The translations under genes were made by a program, and so were the position numbers. From Thermomonas sp. S9 (lineage in GTDB: Bacteria; Pseudomonadota; Gammaproteobacteria; Xanthomonadales; Xanthomonadaceae), in the NCBI RefSeq assembly GCF_024704365.1, contig NZ_JAJDFY010000001.1, forward strand, positions 1,593,001 to 1,657,000: DNA of 64,000 nt. The letters run 5' to 3'. Shown here one piece after another: positions 10,565 to 18,817 of the stretch (the stretch's first letter is position 1; the number at the start of each line of letters is the position of its first letter). The notes beneath the pieces were generated by a model. It made no database searches, was not told the DNA's origin, and saw nothing but the letters and a program-made list of their open reading frames with translations.

Positions 10565-13500
10565 ATGTCCAACTTCTTCGACCGGCCCGAACTCAAGCGC
10601 AACTTCTTCGATGACGCGCCGGAGCCGGTTCGCCCGGCGCCTACGCAGACCCCACAGCCTAAGCTCACGCGCTCATGGGGAGAGACTGCAAAGGACCTCG
10701 GGCTTGGTGTTGCCCAAGGAACTGGATACCTGCTTGGCGGTACTGCTGAGCTGGCCAATACGCTCACCGGCGGGCGGATCGACAAGGGCGTGCGCAAGGC
10801 GCAGGGAGCGGTGGACCATCTGGTCAACGGCGGCGAGTATCGAGAGGGGCCGGGCATCACCGGCGCCTACACGGACCTCAACAAGCAGTTCGACGCCGCC
10901 AAGTCGCCGCTGCTGCAGCGCCGCAATCAGGAGCTGGCAGACACCAAGGGCTTCTTCGCCAGTGCCAAGAAGATTCTGACCGATCCGGTTGTGTTATCTG
11001 ATCAGGTGGCTCAGCAGGTGCCTCAGCTTGCGTCGATGGCGGGCACCGCGCGCGGCACGCTGGTCAAGGGTGCAGAGAAGGCGCTGGCCAAGGGGGCCAC
11101 GCGGGAAGCTGCGGAGGCCGCAGGCCGCAAGTCGCTGGAGCGCCAGATCGTCGCCTATTCGGCGGTGCAGGAGGCTGGCCCGTCGGCCATGCAGGCGCGC
11201 CAGGAAATCGACCAGCTCCCGCAATCGGTCTGGGACTCGAACGAGGAATACCGCTCGCGCATCGCTGCTGGCGAGGATCCCGCGGCGGTCAAGGAGTCCA
11301 TGTCCAACGTGGCGGCGCTCAAGGCCGCCGGCGTGGGCGGCGCCGCCGGCGCGCTGGGCGGCAAGCTCACCGCCGGGCTGGAGGGCAGGATCTTCACGCG
11401 GGGGCTCGATCATGCGCCGCTGCTGTCGCGCCAAGGTGCCAAGGAGCTGGCCAGCACCATGGGCAAGGAGGCGCTCGATGAAACCATCCAGGAGGGTGGC
11501 AACCAGCTCGGCACCAACGTGGGCGTGCAGGGGATCGACGAGACCCGCGGGCTCATGGAGGGCGTGCCGGAAGCCGCCGGCACCGGCGCGGCGCTGGGTG
11601 GCCTGATCGGTGGCGGCCTGCATGTCGCCGGCACGGCAACCTCGCCGCAGCTCACCCGCGGCCCGCAGCCGGTAGCGGAGGAGCAGCCCGCGCCCGACGG
11701 CTCCCCGGACTTCGGCACTGCGCCGATCACCGTCGCCCCCGACGGCACGGCCGCGACCCTGTCGCAGGATGTCGCGCAGAGTCGGGCGCGGTCGCAGATG
11801 GGCCTGACCCCGGACGTCAACGCGGCGCGCGCCGCGCACCCGGGCGCCGCGCCGAACACCATCCCGCTGTCCCGCGGCCCCAGCGTGCCGTTCCCGGACG
11901 CCGCCCCGGGCAGCCTGTCGGATGCGCTCAACGCCACCGCCGAATCCGCCGCGCCGCCGGCCCAGGTATCCGACCCGGATGGATTGGCGCCGCTCGCCCA
12001 GCGCGCCGGCGCCGCGCCGCTGGGCAGCCTGGCCGACGCCGTCAAGGACGTGCCGGCGGCTCCGCTGGCTTCCAGTTCGGTTGCCGGTGTTCCGGCTGAT
12101 GGAGCGCAAGCGGAAGACCTGACCTCGGCGCGCGCTGGCGAGGATTCACGGTCGCAAACCATGAGTCGGGAGCAATTCACCCTTGGTGAAGAGTCTGGGA
12201 TCAGCGAGGAATTGGCCCGTGGCGCGTCGAACGATGCACGGTCTCAGCAGGACACCGGAGTACAAAACCTGGCTGAACGTGGTGGACCGGTGCCGGAACC
12301 CGAACAATCCGTCGCACCACAACTACGCGGGCCGGGGAATCAAGCTGCATCCGCCGTGGGAGCAGAGCTTTCCGGAGTTCCTGAGGGGAGTGGGCAAGCG
12401 TCCGGGGCCGGCGTATACGCTGGAGCGGATCGACAACAGCAGCGGCTACCTGCCGGGCAACGTACGGTGGGCGACGCGCAAGGAACAGGCGAACAACCAG
12501 CGAAAAACGCACCTGCTGACCTTCCAAGGAAAAACCCAGTCGCTGACGGCGTGGGCGGAGGAACTGGGCCTGGTGCCGTCAACGCTGCAGTACCGTCTGA
12601 ATCAGGGCGGGATGTCGGTGGAGCAGGCATTGTCGACGCCGCGCCGCGCGGGCAGGAGGCCGACGGGCCTTCCGCCGTCGCCACGGCGGCGATGGAAGCC
12701 GCAACAAGCCCGGACAATAGCCTGAAGCCACCGTCGCCGGCTCAGGTCGAAGCCGGAAACTTCAAGGTGGGCCGCACCCGCATCAACGGGTTGGACATCA
12801 GCATCGAGCATCCCGCTGGTGTGAAGCGCAAGGCCGAGCACTCGCGTGCTCTGGCGCATGCCTATGGCTACATCCGGCGAACCGAAGGCGCGGACGGCGA
12901 GAAGTTCGACGTGTTCCTGGGCCATCGTGCTCACGACGCCACCTTGCCGGTCTTCGTGGTGGATCAGAACCGCGCTGACGGAAGCTTCGACGAATCCAAG
13001 GCGCTCATGGGCTTCGCCTCGAACTCCGAAGCGCGCGCAGCCTACTTGGCGAACTACCCCAAGGGATGGGGCGGTCTTGGCGCCATCACCCAGATGACGC
13101 AGGACGAGTTCAAGGCGTGGGTGAAGGACCCGGCCAAGACCGCGCTGCCTGCCGCAGCGCCACGTTCGGCCGAGCCGGGTACGGCCGAGCAGGAAGCGCC
13201 GGGAGCCGACATCGAGGATGAAATCCGGCCTGCAGGGAAGAAGCGCGATCGCGGCTTTACCAGCGCGGCGAGCGTCACCGCGGCGATCACCGAGCGCGGC
13301 CTGAGCCCGGCGGACTACGAGGTCAAGGCGACCGAGCAGGGCGGCTACATCGGCAAGCGCAAGGGTTCCCCTTCTGACTCTGCTGCAAGCGCTCCTGCAA
13401 AAGACAGCCGTGTGGACTCTGTGCCCACTGATGCGCGGGCGCGCACAGAGGGCGTCCAGAAGGATGGCGCGGCAGCCGCACCGGTTGCGCCGCTGACCGA

Positions 13501-16500
13501 GGATGAATGGAATGCGCTAACACCGGCTGGACGCCGAGAGGCGATGGCGAAGGCAGGTCTCAAGGGGATTCCGACACGGATCGAGCATAGCCACCTTAAG
13601 GATGCGTTGCGCAATGCGCTTGCCGGCCCTGTGCGCGAGATCCTCCGCCGCGAACAGGAACCAGTGCGCACCACCACCAAAGAGCACGATCCGTTCGCTG
13701 GGAACACCATCTTCACCAGCGATGCGGTGGAGAAGGCGCGCGCGCGGCTCAAGGCCAAGCTGGGGACGCTGAACAGCGGCGTGGACCCTGAAATGCTTGT
13801 GGACGGCGCCACCATCGCCGGCGCCTACATCGAGTCCGGGGTGCGCAAGTTCGGCGACTACGCCAAGGCCATGGTGGCGGACCTTGGCGAGGCGATCAAG
13901 CCGTACCTGCTGAGCTTCTACGAGGGCGTGCGCCACTACCCGGGCTTCGACGCCAAGGGGATGGACAGCGCGGCCGACGCCCAGCGCGAGTTCGATGCGC
14001 TGCTGACCCCGGCCGACCTGCAGGCGGATGCGATCGGCAATGCCAAGCCGCCGCGCAAGACCCGCGTCAAGGCCACCACCGAGCGTGGCGCGCGCACCCT
14101 GCGCGACGACTGGGGTGTGGACCACATCAACGGCTACTCGAACACGAGCAGCCGCGAGGATGGCAACGACACCAAGGACGCCTTCCTCAAGGATGCGTCC
14201 GCCTACCTCAAGGCCGTGGCCGAGGCGCTGGAGGACCAGGGCTACACCGTGACGCTGGACCGCAAGGGGAAGCCCGCCAAGGCCGTGAGCGTGAACGAGG
14301 GCGGGATGGCAGGCTCTGGCGACGTGTTCCTGCACATGGTCGCCCCGGATGGAACCGGGATCTACGTGCATGTCGGCGACACCGCGCTGCGTGGCGTGGT
14401 CAACACGACCACCAGCGGCATCGCCCTGATGTACCGCACCACCGACGGCACGCACGGCAAGAGCGGTGCCAACCAGTGGGGCCGGGTGGACTTGACCGCT
14501 GCCGAGCTTGCCGCCGAGCTGGTGCAGCATGTCGAAAGGAATCCGTGGACGGCGCGAGCAGAGAAGGGAGGTGTGCCGCATCAATCCAGCCCCGACGAAC
14601 GGCGCGCCACTGCACAGGATCAGGCGCATAATGTGCCAGAGGAGGCCCCCAATGTTCGACGCGAAACTGATTTCCAGCGTAATCGGGAAGGAACAGTTCG
14701 ACGCGGTGAACCGCAATCCGGCGCTGCCGAAGATCGAAACGATGACGCTGCTACACATTTGGGCGCAGCGCAGCCGCGCGAAACTGCGCAGGCTGGCGCA
14801 GAGTGGCGAATTGATCCCGCTGTTGACGCAGGGGTACCTGAACGCGCTGGATCTGGCGAACGAGACGCGCGGGCAGAACGGGCGCCTGACAGTGACCGAG
14901 TGCCTGCAGGTGGCCGATCTACCCCTGTCGCTGTAATCCCAAAGTCCAACTTCACGATCACCGACGAGCTGGATTTCTCCGGCGTCGGAGCGGTCGGCAA
15001 GTTCAACGGCAACCTGGCGGCGATTCGTCTGCTCAAGACACTGGAAGCCGAGGGGCGCCGCGCCACCCCGGAAGAACAGGCTGTGCTCGCACGGTATGTG
15101 GGCTGGGGCGGCTTGCCGCAGGCCTTCCGCCACCCCACCAGCGGCAAGGTCGCCAAGGGCTGGGACGCGCGCGTCGCGGAACTGGAGCAAGCACTCACTC
15201 CGGAGGAGTTGGCGGCAGCCGCGCGTTCGACGCAGGATGCCCACTACACATCGGCGCAGGTAGTCCGTGCCATATGGCGCGCGGTGGATATCCTTGGCTT
15301 CACGCATGGCCGCGTGTTGGAGCCGTCTATGGGCACCGGCAACTTCTTCGGCCTGATGCCACAGCAGGCGCGCACCGTGTCTGCACTCACCGGAGTGGAA
15401 CTGGACAGCATCACCGGGCGGATTGCCCGCCAGCTCTACCAGAGCGCCAACGTGCAGGTGCGCGGGTTCAACGACATCAAGATCGCGCCGGAATCCTTCG
15501 ACCTGGCCATCGGCAACCCGCCGTTCGGGTCGCAGTCGATCCACGACCCGCAGTACCCGGACCTGTCGAAGTGGAGCATCCACAACTACTTCTTCGCCAA
15601 GTCGATCGCGTCCCTGCGCCCGGGCGGCGTGCTGGCCATGGTCGTTTCGTCCAGCTTCCTCGATGCCAATACCAGCACCACCCGCGCGTGGATAGCAGAG
15701 CGCGCGCGCCTGCTGGGCGCAATCCGTCTGCCGCAGACCGCGTTCCAGCAGAACGCAGGCACCAACGTCACCACCGACATCGTGTTCCTGCAGCGGCTTG
15801 CTGACGGGATGGAGGGGGATGCCCAGGAATGGGTGTCCGTTGGCACAGCAAGTGACCAAGGGCAGGAGTTCCCGCTCAACCGCTATTTCTTGTCCAACCC
15901 CGACATGATGCTCGGGCGGATGGTCTGGAGCCCCCATACGACCATCGGCCGCGCGGGCGCCGTCCTTGAGGCCAACCCTGGCGAGGATCTGGCCGTCGCG
16001 CTCGACGCCGCAGTGGCGAAGCTGCCGGCCGGTGTGTACGTGCCGCCGGAAAAGCCGGCCAAGAAGGTGGCGACCGAGGTGAAGAAGGCCGCCGAAGCGG
16101 CGGCGGCGGTCAAGGTCTACGGCTACTTCGTGGCCGAGGACGGGAGCCTACGCCAGCGCCAGCCCGATAAGGATGGCGAGCATACCGACGTGGCCCTCAA
16201 TGCCGGTGCCGCGGTCGACAAGCGCATCCGCGCCATGATCCCCGTGCGGGATGCGGTACGCGACCTTCTGGCTGCTGAGCTTTCGGATGCCTCCGACGCC
16301 GTGATCGAGGCCAAGCGCAAGGAGCTGAACCGGGTCTATGACGCCTTCGTGAAGGCCAATGGCCGGATTTCGCGGGACGTGAACAAACGCGCCCTACGCG
16401 ACGACCCGGATTTCCCGCTGCTGCTGAGCCTGGAGCGCGACTACGACAAGGGCGTGACCCGCGACGCCGCGAAGAAGGCCGGCGTCGAGCCGCGTGCCGA

Positions 16501-18817
16501 GTCGGCCAAGAAGGCCGACATCTTCACCAAGCGCACCAACTACCCGGTCAAGCCGGTCACGTCGGTCTCGGACGCCAAGAGCGCCATGCTGGCATCGCTC
16601 AACGAGCGCGGTCGCATCGACCTGGACTACATGGCCGAGCTGTACGCCGGCAAGGACCGCGACGCCATTGTCGCCGAGCTTGGCGACCTGGTGTTCCGCA
16701 CGCCGGAGGGAACGGTCGAGCCTGCGGACGCCTACCTGTCCGGCAACGTCAAGGCGAAGCTGGCAGCCGCACGGGAGGCCGCCAAGGATGACCCCGGCAT
16801 GCTTCGGAACGTCGCTGCGCTGGAGAAGGTCCAGCCGCAGGATGTGGACGCTGCCGACATCTTCGTGCAGATCGGCACGCCTTGGATTCCCGCATCGGAC
16901 TATGCCGACTTCGTGCGCGAGACCATCGAGGGCAAGTTCGACGGGCGCCATGTCCCGGCGCTGGGCAAGTGGCTGGTGGACGTGCAATCCGGCAACCGCA
17001 CCCTCAACAAGGAACGGTGGGGCACCGAGCGCATGGGTGCCGATGCCATCCTCGAGGCGATCCTGACCGACAAGCCCATCGTCGTGAAGGACAAGGGCGC
17101 CAACCGCGATGACCCGCCGGTGGTCAACAAGGCCGAGACGGCGGCGGCGCTCGGCAAGGCGTCCGAGCTGCAGACCCAGTTCGTGGAATGGCTCTGGAAG
17201 GATGCCAGCCGCCGCGAGCGATTGATGCGGTTCTATAACGACACCTTCAACACCGATGTCCGCCGGAAGTACGACGGCGCGCACATGACATTCCCGGGCA
17301 TGAGCCGCGGGGTGTTGACGGGGGGCAAGCTGCGCCCACACCAGGCCGCGTTCGCCTACCGGATGGTGCAGGACGGCGTAGCCCTGGCTGATCACGTCGT
17401 CGGTGCCGGCAAGACCTATGCCGCCATCGCCGGCACGATGGAAATGCGCCGCCTGGGCCTGTGGCGCAAGCCGATGATCGTGGTGCCCAATCACCTGGTT
17501 GACCAGTGGGCGTCGGACTTCCTCAAGCTGTACCCCGGCGCCAACGTGCTGGCTGCGGGGCGCAAGGATTTCGAGAAGTCGAACCGGCGCAAGCTGTTCG
17601 GACGGATCGCCACCGGCGACTGGGACGCGGTCATCGTGGCGCACTCGTCGTTCGGGTTCATCCCGGTGCCGGCAGAGGCCGAGGCGCGCATCCTGCGCAC
17701 CGAAATCAAGGAGATTGAGGACGCACTCGATGCGATCCGCGCGGAATCCGGCAAGAAAGACCTGAGCTTCAAGCAACTCCAGAAGCGCAAGGAGGGGCTC
17801 GAGGCCAAGCTCAAGAAGCTGAACGAGCGCACGCGCGATGATCTGTTGGACTTCGCGGAAATGGGCGTAGATGCGCTGGTGGTCGATGAGGCCCACGAGT
17901 TCAAGAACCTGTTTTTCGTCACCAGCAAGCGCAACGTGGCCGGGCTGGGCTCGCCCGAAGGCTCGAAAAAGGCGTTTGACCTGTACGTCAAGACCCGCAT
18001 GCTGGCCGAGCGCGACGGCGGAAAGAACCGGGTGTTCCTCACCGGCACCCCGGTCAGCAACACGCTGTCCGAGGTCTACCACATGCAGCGATACCTGCAG
18101 CGCGAAACGCTGGAGGAACGCGGCGTGGCCTCGTTCGATGCCTGGGCATCGGTGTTCGGGCAGATTGTCAGCGACTGGGAAATGGACGCGGCCGGCCGGT
18201 TCAAGGAAAAGACTCGCTTCCGCAAGTTCGCCAACCTGCCTGAGCTGGTAAGCATCTGGCGCCAGGTGGCCGACACGGTCACGCGCGCCGACCTGATCCG
18301 TGATGCCGAGGCCCAGGGGCAGCGGTTCCCGCTTCCGAAGATCAAGGGCGGGAAACCACAGAACATCGTTGTTCCGCGATCCCCGCAGCAGGCGGCATAT
18401 ATCGGCATCCCGACACCCGTCCTGGATGAGGAAGGTAAGCAGATGCACGACCCGGAAACCGGGAGCCGCTGGCGACCTATTCCGAGGGGTCGATCATCTA
18501 CCGCATGGACAACATGCCCAAGGACCCCAGCATTGACAATTACCTCAAGGCGACGGGCGACGCGCGCAAGGCAGGCTTGGACTACCGGCTGGTGGATCCG
18601 GCCGCGCCGGACTTCCCGCAGTCCAAGGCCAACGAGGCGGTGCGCCGTATCGTGGAGCTGTGGAAAGAGAACAACGCCCGCCGCGGCACGCAGCTCGTGT
18701 TCTGTGACCTGTCCGTGCCTGCATCGGCACGCGGCAAGGCGACCGAGGCCGCGCAGGCCAAGCAACCCACCTGGTTCATCCGGCGCTACGGCGTGCTGGA
18801 GCACGTCGCCGGCGTGA
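10565..18817 (+). CDS. Giant DarB-like polyvalent phage protein, segment 1 (methyltransferase-helicase)
   Basis: The ATG follows an AAAGG site. The N-terminus carries a repeated NFFD motif and Gly/Ala-rich hydrophobic stretches. Approximate domains: pyrophosphatase-like fold residues 732-855 (IEHPAGVKR, GEKFDVFLG); N6-adenine methyltransferase 1470-1750 with EPSMGTGNF near 1583 and NPPF near 1650; superfamily II helicase with GAGKT near 2279, DEAH near 2440 and FLTGTPVSN near 2491. Phage P1 DarB and the giant Bcep22-type proteins have the same methyltransferase-helicase order and are injected with the DNA to block restriction. Meaningful sequence stops near 18461; the last 118 or so codons are out of frame, and the protein continues in segment 2. 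Confidence 0.75.
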   Translation: MSNFFDRPELKRNFFDDAPEPVRPAPTQTPQPKLTRSWGETAKDLGLGVAQGTGYLLGGTAELANTLTGGRIDKGVRKAQGAVDHLVNGGEYREGPGITGAYTDLNKQFDAAKSPLLQRRNQELADTKGFFASAKKILTDPVVLSDQVAQQVPQLASMAGTARGTLVKGAEKALAKGATREAAEAAGRKSLERQIVAYSAVQEAGPSAMQARQEIDQLPQSVWDSNEEYRSRIAAGEDPAAVKESMSNVAALKAAGVGGAAGALGGKLTAGLEGRIFTRGLDHAPLLSRQGAKELASTMGKEALDETIQEGGNQLGTNVGVQGIDETRGLMEGVPEAAGTGAALGGLIGGGLHVAGTATSPQLTRGPQPVAEEQPAPDGSPDFGTAPITVAPDGTAATLSQDVAQSRARSQMGLTPDVNAARAAHPGAAPNTIPLSRGPSVPFPDAAPGSLSDALNATAESAAPPAQVSDPDGLAPLAQRAGAAPLGSLADAVKDVPAAPLASSSVAGVPADGAQAEDLTSARAGEDSRSQTMSREQFTLGEESGISEELARGASNDARSQQDTGVQNLAERGGPVPEPEQSVAPQLRGPGNQAASAVGAELSGVPEGSGQASGAGVYAGADRQQQRLPAGQRTVGDAQGTGEQPAKNAPADLPRKNPVADGVGGGTGPGAVNAAVPSESGRDVGGAGIVDAAPRGQEADGPSAVATAAMEAATSPDNSLKPPSPAQVEAGNFKVGRTRINGLDISIEHPAGVKRKAEHSRALAHAYGYIRRTEGADGEKFDVFLGHRAHDATLPVFVVDQNRADGSFDESKALMGFASNSEARAAYLANYPKGWGGLGAITQMTQDEFKAWVKDPAKTALPAAAPRSAEPGTAEQEAPGADIEDEIRPAGKKRDRGFTSAASVTAAITERGLSPADYEVKATEQGGYIGKRKGSPSDSAASAPAKDSRVDSVPTDARARTEGVQKDGAAAAPVAPLTEDEWNALTPAGRREAMAKAGLKGIPTRIEHSHLKDALRNALAGPVREILRREQEPVRTTTKEHDPFAGNTIFTSDAVEKARARLKAKLGTLNSGVDPEMLVDGATIAGAYIESGVRKFGDYAKAMVADLGEAIKPYLLSFYEGVRHYPGFDAKGMDSAADAQREFDALLTPADLQADAIGNAKPPRKTRVKATTERGARTLRDDWGVDHINGYSNTSSREDGNDTKDAFLKDASAYLKAVAEALEDQGYTVTLDRKGKPAKAVSVNEGGMAGSGDVFLHMVAPDGTGIYVHVGDTALRGVVNTTTSGIALMYRTTDGTHGKSGANQWGRVDLTAAELAAELVQHVERNPWTARAEKGGVPHQSSPDERRATAQDQAHNVPEEAPNVRRETDFQRNREGTVRRGEPQSGAAEDRNDDAATHLGAAQPRETAQAGAEWRIDPAVDAGVPERAGSGERDARAERAPDSDRVPAGGRSTPVAVIPKSNFTITDELDFSGVGAVGKFNGNLAAIRLLKTLEAEGRRATPEEQAVLARYVGWGGLPQAFRHPTSGKVAKGWDARVAELEQALTPEELAAAARSTQDAHYTSAQVVRAIWRAVDILGFTHGRVLEPSMGTGNFFGLMPQQARTVSALTGVELDSITGRIARQLYQSANVQVRGFNDIKIAPESFDLAIGNPPFGSQSIHDPQYPDLSKWSIHNYFFAKSIASLRPGGVLAMVVSSSFLDANTSTTRAWIAERARLLGAIRLPQTAFQQNAGTNVTTDIVFLQRLADGMEGDAQEWVSVGTASDQGQEFPLNRYFLSNPDMMLGRMVWSPHTTIGRAGAVLEANPGEDLAVALDAAVAKLPAGVYVPPEKPAKKVATEVKKAAEAAAAVKVYGYFVAEDGSLRQRQPDKDGEHTDVALNAGAAVDKRIRAMIPVRDAVRDLLAAELSDASDAVIEAKRKELNRVYDAFVKANGRISRDVNKRALRDDPDFPLLLSLERDYDKGVTRDAAKKAGVEPRAESAKKADIFTKRTNYPVKPVTSVSDAKSAMLASLNERGRIDLDYMAELYAGKDRDAIVAELGDLVFRTPEGTVEPADAYLSGNVKAKLAAAREAAKDDPGMLRNVAALEKVQPQDVDAADIFVQIGTPWIPASDYADFVRETIEGKFDGRHVPALGKWLVDVQSGNRTLNKERWGTERMGADAILEAILTDKPIVVKDKGANRDDPPVVNKAETAAALGKASELQTQFVEWLWKDASRRERLMRFYNDTFNTDVRRKYDGAHMTFPGMSRGVLTGGKLRPHQAAFAYRMVQDGVALADHVVGAGKTYAAIAGTMEMRRLGLWRKPMIVVPNHLVDQWASDFLKLYPGANVLAAGRKDFEKSNRRKLFGRIATGDWDAVIVAHSSFGFIPVPAEAEARILRTEIKEIEDALDAIRAESGKKDLSFKQLQKRKEGLEAKLKKLNERTRDDLLDFAEMGVDALVVDEAHEFKNLFFVTSKRNVAGLGSPEGSKKAFDLYVKTRMLAERDGGKNRVFLTGTPVSNTLSEVYHMQRYLQRETLEERGVASFDAWASVFGQIVSDWEMDAAGRFKEKTRFRKFANLPELVSIWRQVADTVTRADLIRDAEAQGQRFPLPKIKGGKPQNIVVPRSPQQAAYIGIPTPVLDEEGKQMHDPETGSRWRPIPRGRSSTAWTTCPRTPALTITSRRRATRARQAWTTGWWIRPRRTSRSPRPTRRCAVSWSCGKRTTPAAARSSCSVTCPCLHRHAARRPRPRRPSNPPGSSGATACWSTSPA
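12219..12725 (+). CDS. HNH/AP2-type phage endonuclease-like protein nested in the polyvalent gene
   Basis: A 168-residue product in the +1 frame relative to the surrounding giant gene. The GTG at 12219 has GAGGA eight bases upstream; an ATG at 12234 is the alternative. Core motifs are RTPEYKTWLNVVDRC, NYAGRGI, LERIDNSSGYLPGNVRW, ATRKEQANN and a C-terminal helix-turn-helix-like TAWAEELGLVPSTLQYRL. This is the layout of the abundant phage HNH-like proteins thought to be homing-type endonucleases. The overlapping giant-gene frame here is low-complexity Gly/Ala/Glu/Gln/Arg sequence. The tail after STPRR is probably run-on. Confidence 0.7.
   Translation: MARRTMHGLSRTPEYKTWLNVVDRCRNPNNPSHHNYAGRGIKLHPPWEQSFPEFLRGVGKRPGPAYTLERIDNSSGYLPGNVRWATRKEQANNQRKTHLLTFQGKTQSLTAWAEELGLVPSTLQYRLNQGGMSVEQALSTPRRAGRRPTGLPPSPRRRWKPQQARTIA
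14652..14936 (+). CDS. Second small gene nested in the polyvalent gene, function unknown
   Basis: A 94-residue protein starting at ATG 14652, with a near-perfect ribosome site AGAGGAGG at 14638-14645 and six bases of spacing. It is in the same +1 frame relative to the host gene as the first nested gene. The sequence (MFDAKLISSVIGKEQFDAVN, LRRLAQSGELIPLL, GRLTVTECLQVADLPLSL) is well-mixed, ordered-looking helix. The overlapped giant frame there is Arg/Glu/Ala/Gln-rich filler, which suggests this frame is the selected one. No family is recognised. Confidence 0.6.
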   Translation: MFDAKLISSVIGKEQFDAVNRNPALPKIETMTLLHIWAQRSRAKLRRLAQSGELIPLLTQGYLNALDLANETRGQNGRLTVTECLQVADLPLSL

